A stretch of DNA of 64,000 nucleotides from CAILZL01 sp035548495 (GTDB taxonomy: Bacteria > Pseudomonadota > Gammaproteobacteria > Steroidobacterales > Steroidobacteraceae), in the NCBI GenBank assembly GCA_035548495.1, contig DASZSV010000043.1, positions 27,834 to 91,833 on the forward strand, written 5' to 3'. The position numbers were made by a program, and so were the translations under genes. Under the pieces are notes generated by a model. That model was not told where the DNA came from. It searched no databases and saw only the letters and a list, made by a program, of their open reading frames with translations. Shown one piece after another: positions 25,519 to 34,819 of this stretch (positions within the stretch are counted from its first letter, which is position 1; the number at the start of each line of letters is the position of its first letter).

Positions 25519-26039
25519 GCATGGATCATGATGCAACACAGCCCATGCCCGCTCTCGGAATGGGGCTGTCTGCGCATCTGAAAGAAGAGATTGATCACTG
25601 GCTGACCAAGTTTCCGCCGGATCGCAAGCGTTCTGCCGTGCTCGCTGCGTTGCGTGCCGCACAGCACGAAAATCATGGTTACCTCATGCGTGAACAGATG
25701 GATGCGATTGCCGCCTATCTGCAATTGCCGCCCATTCAGGTTTATGAAGTCGCATCGTTCTATTCGATGTTTGAGACCAAGCCGGCGGGTCGCTATCACG
25801 TTTCAGTGTGTACCAACATCTGCTGTATGCTGCGTGGTGGTGAAGAGTTGCTGAAGCAGGTTGAAAAGCATCTGGGCATCAAGGTGGGCGAGAGCACACC
25901 GGATGGACGTTTCTTTCTCAAGCAGGAAGAAGAATGTCTCGCTGCATGTACCGGTGCGCCGATGATGATGGTGGATCATGTGTTCTATGAAAACCTGACG
26001 CCGGAGAAGGCCAAAGATATTTTGAATGGATTCAAATAG
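25515..26039 (+). CDS. nuoE: NADH-quinone oxidoreductase subunit E
   Basis: NuoE (24-kDa family) is part of the NADH-oxidising module and binds the [2Fe-2S] cluster N1a. The protein is 174 aa. The four ligands lie in SVCTNICCMLRGG and EECLAACTGAPMM. Translation is coupled to nuoD through an ATGA overlap. A 298-base gap with a long perfect palindrome follows before nuoF, an unusual break in this otherwise tight operon. Confidence 0.96.
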   Translation: MSMDHDATQPMPALGMGLSAHLKEEIDHWLTKFPPDRKRSAVLAALRAAQHENHGYLMREQMDAIAAYLQLPPIQVYEVASFYSMFETKPAGRYHVSVCTNICCMLRGGEELLKQVEKHLGIKVGESTPDGRFFLKQEEECLAACTGAPMMMVDHVFYENLTPEKAKDILNGFK

Positions 26040-26048
26040 GGAGTGAGA

Positions 26049-26167
26049 TTACGGCTTGATGAGATGATTCTATTTTTGAAACACGCTGCAAGTACATCCT
26101 TGTAAGCTCGATACCCGCTCCCTGCGGGTGACGGTTTCAAAAATAGAATCATCTCATCAAGCCATAA
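26049..26167. repeat. Long palindromic element inside the nuo operon (nuoE-nuoF gap)
   Basis: Arms 26053-26082 and 26134-26163 are perfect 30-bp reverse complements (beginning GGCTTGATGAGATG and ending CATCTCATCAAGCC). Pairing extends outward to 26049 and 26167 with one mismatch. The 51-base centre includes a second hairpin, CCCGC-TCCCT-GCGGG (26114-26128). It encodes no protein. The structure resembles a MITE or large REP-type repeat and would form a very stable hairpin in the nuo mRNA. Confidence 0.8.
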
Positions 26168-26207
26168 CGGTCGTTGTAGTTGGCGTTGGCGGTTGTCTGA
26201 TGGCGAT

Positions 26208-26282
26208 GGGAGAGGGTGGAAAACATGACAGTTTGTTTTGAAGTCGTTCTTCCTCTCCTTACCCTCTCCCGTGTGGAGAGGA
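26208..26282. repeat. Nested GGGAGAGG inverted repeats before nuoF
   Basis: GGGAGAGGGT (26208-26217) pairs with ACCCTCTCCC (26261-26270), and TCCTCTCC (26251-26258) pairs with GGAGAGGA (26275-26282). The two pairings are mutually exclusive. The arms resemble the hairpin after dnaK (6993-7017). A switching leader structure is conceivable, but a degenerate dispersed repeat is simpler. Confidence 0.45.
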
Positions 26283-26337
26283 CGATTCATTTGGGTGTGA
26301 CAAGTTAGAGTGTGCTGATTGAGTCATAGGCAAACTG

Positions 26338-27648
26338 ATGAGCAAGCTTGAGCAGAAAAATCTGGTGTGCTTTGAACCGTTGCAATACGAACGGTCATGG
26401 GAGCTTGCTACCTATCGAAAGATCGGTGGTTATGAGGTGTGGGAAAAAATCCTGCGCGGTGAAATGACCAAGGAACAGGTCATCGACGAAGTGAAAGCAT
26501 CGGGCTTGCGTGGCCGTGGTGGCGCAGGATTTCCAACCGGAGTGAAGTGGGGATTTATGCCGCGCAATGCACCCGGACAAAAATACGTCGTATGCAATTC
26601 CGATGAGAGCGAACCCGGCACCTGTCACGATCGCGACATTCTGCGTTTCAATCCGCACGCCTTGATTGAAGGCATGGCCATTGGCGGATTCGCAATGGGT
26701 GCTTCTGTCGGCTACAACTACATTCGCGGCGAATTTCTTGGAGAACCGGTGCCGCGATTTGAAGCTGCATTGAAAGAAGCCTATGAAGCGGGCTTGCTGG
26801 GCAGGAACATCAAGGGCTCCGGCATTGACTTTGACTTGCATACCTATGTCGGTGCAGGTGCATATATCTGCGGTGAAGAAACGGCATTGCTTGAATCGCT
26901 GGAAGGCAAGCAGGGCCGCCCGCGTTTCAAACCACCATTTCCTGCAAACTTCGGTTTGTACGGAAAACCCACCACCATCAACAACACGCAAAGTTATGCA
27001 TCGGTGCCCACCATTTTGCGCAAGGGCGCCAAGTGGTTTGCGGATCTTGGCGTGCCGACGGCGGGCGGCACCATGGTGTTCTCGATATCCGGTCATGTGA
27101 ACAAGCCGCAGAACATTGAATTGCCGCTGGGTATTTCCTTCATGGAGTTGCTTGAGAACGTCGCAGGCGGAATCTGGAAAGGGCGCAAATTGAAAGCGAT
27201 TATTCCCGGCGGTATTTCCACGCCGGTTGTGCCCGCAGCCTTACTTCAGGATGTCACCATGGACTACGATGGTCTGCGTAAAGTCGGTTCTGCACTGGGC
27301 ACAGGCTCGATGATCGTGATGGATGATCACACCTGCATGGTGAAAACACTGGAGCGCATTTCGCGTTTCTTCTACGCCGAATCCTGCGGTCAGTGCACGC
27401 CTTGCCGTGAAGGCACGGGCTGGGTGAATCGTGTGCTCAAGCGCATTGTCGCCGGCAACGGTACACGCAAGGATCTGGATTTGTTACTGGAAGTGGTGGG
27501 CAAGATCGAAGGTCACACCATTTGCGCATTCGGCGATGCCTCCGCATGGCCGGTGCAAAGTTTCCTCAAGCATTACCGGCATGAATTTGAATACTACATT
27601 GATCATGGCCACAGCATGGTGGAGAAAGAACATCCACGTGCGGCATGA
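26338..27648 (+). CDS. nuoF: NADH-quinone oxidoreductase subunit F
   Basis: NuoF (51-kDa family) binds NADH and FMN and holds cluster N3, so it is the electron entry point of complex I. The protein is 436 aa. The FMN/NADH loop GRGGAGFPTGVKWGF is near residues 60-75. The cluster ligands are in ESCGQCTPCREGTGW plus the later Cys in HTICAFGD. The ATG at 26338 has a weak AGG upstream. Separation from nuoE by a repeat-filled spacer suggests read-through or an internal promoter. Confidence 0.97.
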   Translation: MSKLEQKNLVCFEPLQYERSWELATYRKIGGYEVWEKILRGEMTKEQVIDEVKASGLRGRGGAGFPTGVKWGFMPRNAPGQKYVVCNSDESEPGTCHDRDILRFNPHALIEGMAIGGFAMGASVGYNYIRGEFLGEPVPRFEAALKEAYEAGLLGRNIKGSGIDFDLHTYVGAGAYICGEETALLESLEGKQGRPRFKPPFPANFGLYGKPTTINNTQSYASVPTILRKGAKWFADLGVPTAGGTMVFSISGHVNKPQNIELPLGISFMELLENVAGGIWKGRKLKAIIPGGISTPVVPAALLQDVTMDYDGLRKVGSALGTGSMIVMDDHTCMVKTLERISRFFYAESCGQCTPCREGTGWVNRVLKRIVAGNGTRKDLDLLLEVVGKIEGHTICAFGDASAWPVQSFLKHYRHEFEYYIDHGHSMVEKEHPRAA

Positions 27649-27710
27649 TGAGTGATGTAACTGATCAATAACCGGTAACGGTGAACAGCGAAGGCACAGA
27701 CTTAAACAAG

Positions 27711-29891
27711 ATGAGTGATGACATCGTAAACATAGAAGTCAACGGCGAGCCCGTTCAGGCACGCAAGGGTCAGATGCTGATTCAGGCAACTGATGCTTCG
27801 GGTCATTACGTGCCGCGTTTCTGCTATCACGACAAGTTGCCGGTCGCGGCCAATTGCCGCATGTGTCTGGTGGAAGTGGAGAAGGCGCCCAAACCCGTTC
27901 CCGCGTGTGCAACACCAGTGACCGAAGGCATGAAGGTGTTCACCAAATCACCCAAGGCCATTGCTGCACAGAAGGCGGTGATGGAATTTCTGCTGATCAA
28001 TCATCCGCTCGATTGTCCGATTTGCGATCAGGGTGGTGAGTGTGAATTGCAGGATCTGGCGATGGGTTTCGGCCGTGATGCTGCACGTTATGCGGAACGC
28101 AAGCGGGTGGTGAAAGACAAAAGTCTGGGACCATTGGTCTCGACTGACATGACGCGTTGTATTCACTGCACACGTTGTGTGCGTTTCACCTCGGAAATTC
28201 AGGGCTTTCAGGAGCTCGGCACCGTGGGACGTGGTGATCGTGTAGAGATCGGCACTTACATTGAAAAGAGTGTGGAACACGAACTGTCCGGCAACATCAT
28301 TGATCTGTGTCCGGTGGGTGCGTTGAACAGCAAGCCGTATCGTTACAGTGCACGTGCTTGGGAAATGATGCAGCAGCCATTGGTGTCACCGCACGACAGC
28401 GTGGGTTCCAATCTGTATGCCCATGTGTTGCGTGGCCGTGTGATGCGTGTGGTGCCGCGGCCCAATGAAGACATCAATGAAACCTGGATTGCCGATCGAG
28501 ACCGTTTCAGCTACGAAGGCATTTACAGCGAAGACCGTTTGCACAAGCCATTAATTCGTGAAGGCAATCAATGGCGCGAAGTGGACTGGCAAACTGCATT
28601 GAATCGCGCTGCCGAAAAATTGCAGGCCGTGATCAGGCAGGATGCCAAACAACTGGGCACGCTGGTTGCACCAACGTCCACACTGGAAGAAGCCTATCTC
28701 GCACAACGCATTACTCGTGAACTGGGCAGCAACAACATAGATCATCGTCTGCGCCGCAGTGATTTCCGCGACCAGAATCATGATCCTGTTTATCCGTGGC
28801 TGGGCATGCCCATTGCCGCGCTGGAACAGTTGAACAGTGTGCTGATTGTCGGCAGCAACCTGCGCCGCGAATTTCCGATTCTTGCACATCGTATTCGCAA
28901 GGCCGCCAAAGCCGGCGCACAGGTGTCATTCATCAATCCGGTGAAATATGAATATCTGTTCCCGGTGACTTCTTATCTTGCCAGCAATGGCCTGAATACC
29001 TGGCAGCACCTTGCTGCCGTGTTGAGTGCGGCAATGCAGGCCACGAATGCAACCATTCCTGCAACCGTCAGCGCCCTGCTCAGCAATGTGCAGGTGAATG
29101 ATACGCATCGTGCCATTGCCAGCCAGTTGCTCAACGGCACTGAACAAAACAAGCGTCGTGCGATCCTGCTTGGCGCGATTGCGCAACGCGATGTGGCCTA
29201 CACCGAGATTCGCGCACTGGCAGCAGTGCTGGCGCAGGTCACCGGTGCAACGCTGGGTTACATGGCGGATGGCGGCAATTCTGTTGCAGCACATATTGCC
29301 GGTGCTGTTCCACATCGCAGCGTGGATGGACAGTTGCTGTACGCGCCGGGTTTGAACGCGAAGGACATGATGAGCGCGCGGCTCAAGGCATACCTGATTG
29401 TGGGTGCGCTGGAATCACAGGACTTTGCCGATGTCACTGCCCTGTCGGCATGCCGTGGTGCGGAGTGTGTGATTGCCCTGTCATCCTATGCATGCGCCAA
29501 GGATTATGCGCACATCATCCTGCCGGTGGGCACGTTTGCAGAAACATCGGGAACGTATGTCAACATCGAAGGACGCTGGCAAAGCGTGGCCGGCGCAGCA
29601 ACGCCGGTGGGTGAATCAAGACCCGCATGGAAAGTGCTGCGTGTGCTGGGCAATCTGCTCAATCTCGCCAGCTTTGACTACAACACTTCCGAAGAAGTAC
29701 GCGATGAAGTGCGCAAGCTCACGGCATCATTGCAGGCCGATAACAGTTATGCCAACACCATGCCGATTCATGCCAGCAACAACAGCATGACACGCGACAT
29801 TCCCATGTATGGCGTGGATGCAGTGGTGCGTCGTGCCACGGCATTGCAACTGACACATGAAGCACAGTCCTCATCATGGGGGCACTCATGA
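27711..29891 (+). CDS. nuoG: NADH-quinone oxidoreductase subunit G
   Basis: NuoG (75-kDa family) carries several iron-sulfur clusters in the peripheral arm. The protein is 726 aa. The [2Fe-2S] ligands lie in RFCYHDKLPVAANCRMCLVEV and the PACATPV Cys. The His-containing N5 site and N4 ligands follow in HPLDCPICDQGGECELQD and CIHCTRCVRF with CPVGAL. The CxxCxxxC segment for the extra cluster N7 is absent: the corresponding stretch after residue about 220 has no Cys. The ATG at 27711 starts the conserved region; a GTG at 27681 would add ten residues. The stop overlaps nuoH by four bases. Confidence 0.95.
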   Translation: MSDDIVNIEVNGEPVQARKGQMLIQATDASGHYVPRFCYHDKLPVAANCRMCLVEVEKAPKPVPACATPVTEGMKVFTKSPKAIAAQKAVMEFLLINHPLDCPICDQGGECELQDLAMGFGRDAARYAERKRVVKDKSLGPLVSTDMTRCIHCTRCVRFTSEIQGFQELGTVGRGDRVEIGTYIEKSVEHELSGNIIDLCPVGALNSKPYRYSARAWEMMQQPLVSPHDSVGSNLYAHVLRGRVMRVVPRPNEDINETWIADRDRFSYEGIYSEDRLHKPLIREGNQWREVDWQTALNRAAEKLQAVIRQDAKQLGTLVAPTSTLEEAYLAQRITRELGSNNIDHRLRRSDFRDQNHDPVYPWLGMPIAALEQLNSVLIVGSNLRREFPILAHRIRKAAKAGAQVSFINPVKYEYLFPVTSYLASNGLNTWQHLAAVLSAAMQATNATIPATVSALLSNVQVNDTHRAIASQLLNGTEQNKRRAILLGAIAQRDVAYTEIRALAAVLAQVTGATLGYMADGGNSVAAHIAGAVPHRSVDGQLLYAPGLNAKDMMSARLKAYLIVGALESQDFADVTALSACRGAECVIALSSYACAKDYAHIILPVGTFAETSGTYVNIEGRWQSVAGAATPVGESRPAWKVLRVLGNLLNLASFDYNTSEEVRDEVRKLTASLQADNSYANTMPIHASNNSMTRDIPMYGVDAVVRRATALQLTHEAQSSSWGHS

Positions 29892-30985
29892 ACCAGGTGA
29901 TGAACAACGTACTGGCTTTCATCAAAGCTCTGCCGGGGTCCACTCCGGGCTCGATCAACTATGTGGTGTGGACGGTGGTGATTGCGGTGGCCATGTTCCT
30001 CAGCATCATCATCTTCATGGCATTTCTGACGTTGGCAGAACGTCGTGTCATCGGCAGCATGCAGGCGCGCATCGGTCCCAATCGCATCAAGGCATTTGGT
30101 CTGCCGTTTGGCCGTGGACTGGCACAACCCTTTGCCGACGTGATCAAGCTGATGCTGAAGGAAATCATCATTCCTTCCAGCGCCAACAAGTTTCTGTTCC
30201 TGCTCGCGCCGGTGTTGACCGCCATTCCGGCGCTTGCGTTGTGGGCCATCATGCCCATGTGGCCGGGCTTTACCGTGGCCGACATTAATGCCGGTTTGCT
30301 GTACTACCTCGCACTGGCATCCACTGGTGTGTACGGCATCATCCTTGCGGGCTGGTCATCCAATTCCAAGTACGCGTTCCTCGGTTCCATGCGTGCAGCG
30401 GCACAGGTGGTTGCGTATGAACTTGCCATGGGCTTTGCCATCATCGGTGTGGTCATGGCATCGGGAACCTTGAATCTGGGTGACATCATCAAGGCGCAGA
30501 GCGGACACTTCGGATATTTCTTCTGGTGGATGCCGCCATTGTTCCTGGTGTACTTCATCTCCGGTGTTGCCGAAACCAATCGTGCACCGTTCGATGTGGT
30601 GGAAGGAGAATCGGAAATTGTTGCAGGCTTTCATGTGGACTATTCCGGCATGGCCTTCGCACTGTTCTTCGTCGCCGAATACATCAACATGATTCTGATC
30701 TCGGCACTCACCGCAGTGTTCTTCTTCGGCGGCTGGATGTCGCCGCTGGAAGGCTGGGTTACGTCGGGTCCGGCGTGGCTGATTCATGGCAGCCTGTTCT
30801 GGTTGTTTCTCAAGGTTTGTTTCTTCCTGTTCTGCTATCTGTGGTTCCGCGCCACCTTTCCGCGTTACCGCTATGACCAGATCATGCGTCTTGGCTGGAA
30901 AGTATTCATACCCATAACACTGGTGTGGATTGCAGTTGAGGCGGTACTGGTGGTGCTGAAAGTCGGCCCATGGTCGGCAGGTTGA
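29888..30985 (+). CDS. nuoH: NADH-quinone oxidoreductase subunit H
   Basis: NuoH is the membrane subunit that forms the quinone entry channel with NuoB and NuoD. The protein is 365 aa with about eight transmembrane helices. The conserved loops MAFLTLAERRVIGSMQARIGPNR and VVEGESEIVAGFHVDYSGM are present. The ATG at 29888 overlaps the nuoG stop (ATGA); an ATG at 29876 would add four residues. It precedes nuoI by 14 bases. Confidence 0.96.
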   Translation: MNQVMNNVLAFIKALPGSTPGSINYVVWTVVIAVAMFLSIIIFMAFLTLAERRVIGSMQARIGPNRIKAFGLPFGRGLAQPFADVIKLMLKEIIIPSSANKFLFLLAPVLTAIPALALWAIMPMWPGFTVADINAGLLYYLALASTGVYGIILAGWSSNSKYAFLGSMRAAAQVVAYELAMGFAIIGVVMASGTLNLGDIIKAQSGHFGYFFWWMPPLFLVYFISGVAETNRAPFDVVEGESEIVAGFHVDYSGMAFALFFVAEYINMILISALTAVFFFGGWMSPLEGWVTSGPAWLIHGSLFWLFLKVCFFLFCYLWFRATFPRYRYDQIMRLGWKVFIPITLVWIAVEAVLVVLKVGPWSAG

Positions 30986-30999
30986 TAGAGGAAGCACAC

Positions 31000-31482
31000 A
31001 TGAAAAATTTCTTTAAAACATTTTTCCTCATTGAGCTGTTGCAGGGCCTGTGGGTGACGGCGCGTCAGTTCGTTGCACGGCCGAATATCACGGTGCAGTA
31101 TCCCGAAGAAAAAACGCCGCAATCGCCGCGTTTCCGCGGTCTGCATGCACAACGCCGCTATGCCAATGGCCAGGAACGTTGCATCGCCTGCAAGCTGTGT
31201 GAAGCGGTCTGTCCGGCACTCGCGATCACCATTGAATCCGGCGTCAGCGAAGATGGCACACGCCGCACCACGCGTTACGACATTGACTTGTTCAAGTGCA
31301 TCTTCTGCGGTTTCTGCGAAGAAGCCTGTCCGGTGGACGCCATTGTTGAAACCCGCATCCATGAATATCACATGGAACATCGCGGCGAGAACATCATGAC
31401 CAAGGACAAGCTGCTGGCCGTGGGTGAAAAGTTCGAAGCCATGATTGCGGCCGACAAGGCAGCAGATGCGCGCTATCGATAA
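31000..31482 (+). CDS. nuoI: NADH-quinone oxidoreductase subunit I
   Basis: NuoI holds clusters N6a and N6b that bridge NuoG and NuoB. The protein is 160 aa. Two ferredoxin-type motifs are clear: CIACKLCEAVCP and CIFCGFCEEACP. The N-terminal amphipathic stretch KNFFKTFFLIELLQGLW anchors it to the membrane arm. The ATG at 31000 is supported by AGAGGA at 30987-30992. Upstream in-frame codons would overlap nuoH. Confidence 0.97.
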   Translation: MKNFFKTFFLIELLQGLWVTARQFVARPNITVQYPEEKTPQSPRFRGLHAQRRYANGQERCIACKLCEAVCPALAITIESGVSEDGTRRTTRYDIDLFKCIFCGFCEEACPVDAIVETRIHEYHMEHRGENIMTKDKLLAVGEKFEAMIAADKAADARYR

Positions 31483-31497
31483 TAAAGAGTTTCATCA

Positions 31498-32151
31498 ATG
31501 AGCTTCACTGAAATACTGTTCTACATTTTTTCCGCCGTGCTGGTGGTATCCAGTATCGGCGTCATTACCGCGCGCAATCCGGTGCATGCGGCATTGTTTC
31601 TGGTGTTTGCATTCTTCAACAGCGCGGTGATCTGGTTGTTGTTGCAGGCCGAGTTTCTCGCCATCGTACTGGTGCTGGTCTATGTCGGCGCGGTGATGGT
31701 GCTGTTCCTGTTCGTAGTGATGATGCTCGACATCAACATTGCGCAGATGCGTGCCGGCTTCACCAGGTATGCACCGCTGGGTATTGTGATTGCGCTGATT
31801 GTGATTGGAGAAATCGCCAGTGTGGTGTGGCTGAAATCAGCAGGCAGCGATGCAACCACCAGTGCATTGGGTGCCAGCAGTGGTGCCGCAGCGCCGCTGG
31901 CGATGGCGGGTTACAGCAATACCCAGGCACTGGGTGAATTGTTGTACACAAAGTATTTGTATCCGTTGGAACTGGCTTCGGTGGTGCTGCTGGTGTCCAT
32001 CGTGGTGGCGATCAGTCTGACCATGCACAAGCGTGCCGGTCACAAGGTGCAGGACATCAATGCGCAGGTGAGTGTGGTGGCGAAAGACCGTATCCGCATT
32101 GTGAAAATGGCTGCGGAAAAAGAACAACCTGCAACGGAGAAACCACAATGA
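31498..32151 (+). CDS. nuoJ: NADH-quinone oxidoreductase subunit J
   Basis: NuoJ is a membrane subunit near the quinone site and takes part in coupling to proton translocation. The protein is 217 aa with five predicted transmembrane helices. The family stretch ITARNPVHAALFLVFAFFNSAVIWLLLQAEFLAI, with YVGAVMVLFLFVVMMLDI following, is intact. An Ala/Ser-rich periplasmic loop near residues 118-138 is lineage-variable. The stop overlaps nuoK (ATGA). Confidence 0.95.
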   Translation: MSFTEILFYIFSAVLVVSSIGVITARNPVHAALFLVFAFFNSAVIWLLLQAEFLAIVLVLVYVGAVMVLFLFVVMMLDINIAQMRAGFTRYAPLGIVIALIVIGEIASVVWLKSAGSDATTSALGASSGAAAPLAMAGYSNTQALGELLYTKYLYPLELASVVLLVSIVVAISLTMHKRAGHKVQDINAQVSVVAKDRIRIVKMAAEKEQPATEKPQ

Positions 32152-32453
32152 TTCCACTGCAGCATGTACTGTTGCTCTCCGGTGTGCTGTTCAGCATTTC
32201 GGTGGCGGGCATTTTCCTGAACCGCAAGAATGTCATTCTGTTGCTGATGTGCATTGAGTTGCTGCTGCTGGCAGTGAATTTCAATTTCATCGCATTCTCG
32301 CGCCAGTTGGGCGATCTCAACGGTCAGGTGTTTGTGTTTTTCATACTGACGGTGGCTGCCGCCGAATCCGCCATTGGTCTGGCGATACTCGTGGTGCTGT
32401 TCCGTCAGCGCAAGAGCATTAACGTAGAAACACTGGATACAATGAAGGGCTAA
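32148..32453 (+). CDS. nuoK: NADH-quinone oxidoreductase subunit K
   Basis: NuoK is a three-helix membrane subunit related to MrpC and involved in proton pumping. The protein is 101 aa, the exact usual length. Two membrane glutamates are visible, one in MCIELLLLAVN and one in VAAAESAIGLAI. The start overlaps nuoJ by four bases, and nuoL follows after a single base. Confidence 0.97.
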   Translation: MIPLQHVLLLSGVLFSISVAGIFLNRKNVILLLMCIELLLLAVNFNFIAFSRQLGDLNGQVFVFFILTVAAAESAIGLAILVVLFRQRKSINVETLDTMKG

Positions 32454-32454
32454 C

Positions 32455-34572
32455 GTGCAAAACACGCTGATAACCATTGTTCTGGCGCCGCTGATTGGCG
32501 CGCTGATTGCCGGATTGTTTGGCCGCAGGATCGGCCGGGTGCTGTCGCATTCCGTGACCATTCTCGGTGTGGCCATTGCGTGCGGCTTGTCCATCCATGT
32601 ATTGCAGCAATTGCTCAGCGGCGAAGCGCAGAATTTCTACGGCAATGTATATACGTGGCTGGTGAGCGATGGCGTGCAGATGAATGTGGGCTTCATGGTG
32701 GACCGGCTCACTGCGCTGATGATGGTCGTTGTTACTTTTGTTTCGTTGTGCGTGCATGTCTATACCATCGGATACATGCATGATGATCCGGGTTATCAGC
32801 GCTTCTTCGCGTACATCTCGCTGTTCACCTTCTCCATGCTGATGCTGGTGATGTCGAACAACTTCATGCAGTTGTTCTTCGGCTGGGAAGCTGTGGGTGT
32901 CGTTTCTTATCTGCTGATCGGCTTCTGGTATACACGGCCCACCGCCATCTTCGCCAACCTGAAGGCTTTTCTTGTCAACCGCGTTGGTGATTTCGGTTTT
33001 GTGCTAGGTATTGCCGCCGTGCTGCATTACACCGGCTCGCTGGATTACCGCACGGTGTTCGATCATGCGAATCAGGCGTTCGCCGGCAGGATGATGGAAA
33101 TCATTCCCGGTGTGCAGTGGAGTGCAATCACCGTTGCGTGTTTGTGCTTGTTCGTCGGGGCGATGGGCAAGTCGGCGCAGATGCCGTTGCATGTATGGTT
33201 GCCGGATTCAATGGAAGGCCCGACGCCGATCTCTGCATTGATCCATGCGGCGACCATGGTGACAGCGGGCATTTTCATGGTGGCACGCATGTCGCCGTTG
33301 TTTGAAATGTCCGAGACCGCACTCAGCACCATTCTCATCATTGGCGCATCCACGGCGTTTTTCATGGGCTTGCTGGGCATGGTGAACAATGACATCAAGC
33401 GCGTGATTGCCTATTCAACCTTGTCACAACTCGGTTACATGACGGTGGCGCTGGGTGTTTCGGCATATGCAGGCGCGATTTTTCATCTCATGACCCATGC
33501 GTTTTTCAAAGCCCTGCTGTTCCTTGCAGCGGGTTCGGTGATCATCGGCATGCATCACGAACAGGACATGCGCAAGATGGGTGGTTTGAAAAAATACATG
33601 CCCATCACTTACTGGACTTCATTGATCGGGTCGCTGGCTTTGATCGGCTTTCCCGGCACATCAGGCTTTTTTTCCAAGGATGCGTTGATTGAGGCAGTGA
33701 ATGCATCACGTCTGCCCGGTGCGACTTACGCATACTGGTGTGTATTCCTTGGCGTGTTTGTTACCGCCTTCTACAGCTTCCGGCTGATCTTCATGACCTT
33801 TCATGGTGAAGAGCGTTTCGCCACATCTCATGAAGAGCCTCATGAAGATCCCGCTGAAGCCACCACCGTTCCCAATGCACGCAGCAAGACCGGACCGCAG
33901 GTGGTGACGCATGATGATCATGGTCATGATGCACATGCAACCCATGGCGACGATCACGGCCATCATGATGAGCATCATCACAGCGGGCCGCCACATGAAA
34001 GTCCGTGGGTGGTGACTGTGCCATTGATACTGCTTGCGATTCCGTCGCTGTTTATTGGCTGGTTCACCATTCAACCCATATTGTTTGGCGATTATTTTGG
34101 TTCCGCGATTCACGTGAGCGAAGCGCACAATGTTCTGGGAGAACTGGGACGTGAGTTCCATGGTTCGGGACAATTTATCATGGATGGTTTGCAGCATGCG
34201 CCGGTATGGCTGGCGCTGTTCGGCGTATTTGTCGCCTGGTTCATGTATCTCAAGAAACCGGAACTGCCGGCAAAAGTAGCGAATGCCTTTGCACCGTTGT
34301 ACACGCTGCTCAGCAACAAGTTTTATTTTGATGAAATTTATTTTGCGGTGTTTGCCAAAGGCAGCCGCAATCTCGGCAAGGCATTGTGGACAGTGAGTGA
34401 TGCCGGCCTGATTGATGGTGTGATCGTCAACGGCTCGGCACGTACCGTCGGCTGGCTTGCCGGCATCGTACGTGGCATCCAGACGGGACGTTTGTACGGT
34501 TATGCATTCGCCATGATCATTGGTCTGGCAGCGATGCTGGGATGGTTTGTGGTGTGGCCACTGTTTAAGTAA
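32455..34572 (+). CDS. nuoL: NADH-quinone oxidoreductase subunit L
   Basis: NuoL is the distal antiporter-like proton-pumping subunit, with a long lateral helix. The protein is 705 aa, slightly longer than usual. Conserved antiporter stretches such as LPDSMEGPTPISALIHAATMVTAGIF and GMVNNDIKRVIAYSTLSQLGYM are present. A GTG start at 32455 is one base after the nuoK stop. A His-rich hydrophilic loop (residues about 483-512, about a dozen His) precedes PHESPWVVTVPL. A 247-base repeat-bearing gap separates it from nuoM. Confidence 0.96.
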   Translation: MQNTLITIVLAPLIGALIAGLFGRRIGRVLSHSVTILGVAIACGLSIHVLQQLLSGEAQNFYGNVYTWLVSDGVQMNVGFMVDRLTALMMVVVTFVSLCVHVYTIGYMHDDPGYQRFFAYISLFTFSMLMLVMSNNFMQLFFGWEAVGVVSYLLIGFWYTRPTAIFANLKAFLVNRVGDFGFVLGIAAVLHYTGSLDYRTVFDHANQAFAGRMMEIIPGVQWSAITVACLCLFVGAMGKSAQMPLHVWLPDSMEGPTPISALIHAATMVTAGIFMVARMSPLFEMSETALSTILIIGASTAFFMGLLGMVNNDIKRVIAYSTLSQLGYMTVALGVSAYAGAIFHLMTHAFFKALLFLAAGSVIIGMHHEQDMRKMGGLKKYMPITYWTSLIGSLALIGFPGTSGFFSKDALIEAVNASRLPGATYAYWCVFLGVFVTAFYSFRLIFMTFHGEERFATSHEEPHEDPAEATTVPNARSKTGPQVVTHDDHGHDAHATHGDDHGHHDEHHHSGPPHESPWVVTVPLILLAIPSLFIGWFTIQPILFGDYFGSAIHVSEAHNVLGELGREFHGSGQFIMDGLQHAPVWLALFGVFVAWFMYLKKPELPAKVANAFAPLYTLLSNKFYFDEIYFAVFAKGSRNLGKALWTVSDAGLIDGVIVNGSARTVGWLAGIVRGIQTGRLYGYAFAMIIGLAAMLGWFVVWPLFK

Positions 34573-34593
34573 ACGTTGAGTTTGCGCCACTGT

Positions 34594-34756
34594 GTCATTC
34601 CCGCGAAAGCGGGATCGCGGAAACTGGAGTTGAAGCAAACATCGGCTTTGCCGATGGCCCGGAGGCGGACAGCAGGAAGATGTTCGTAATCCAGTAAGAC
34701 AATTTCTTTATGGAAGGAAAAATTTAATTACTGGTTCTCCGTTTGCGCGGGGAATA
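34594..34756. repeat. Inverted-repeat-bounded spacer between nuoL and nuoM
   Basis: GTCATTCCCGCGAAAGCGGG (34594-34613) at the left and CTGGTTCTCCGTTTGCGCGG continuing to 34756 at the right are oppositely oriented relatives of the palindromic unit GTCATTCCCGC-GAAA-GCGGGAATCCAG. The enclosed 117 bases carry no gene. Similar units occur at 14471, 19090-19170 and 43465. Confidence 0.6.
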
Positions 34757-34819
34757 CGTTGAGGTGATCCGTCGGGTTTGTGAGTTTTGATTTGAATATA
34801 GTTTTATCAGAGCATATTA

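Noticed and set aside
26040..26337. CRISPR-like or riboswitch origin of the nuoE-nuoF spacer
   Set aside because: There is only one palindrome with no direct repeat array, and the fold is a simple long hairpin with no recognised aptamer core.
33706..34638. Minus-strand open frame opposite nuoL
   Set aside because: It is antisense to intact nuoL and has no family resemblance; its Met/His-rich repeats come from reading the His-rich NuoL loop backwards.
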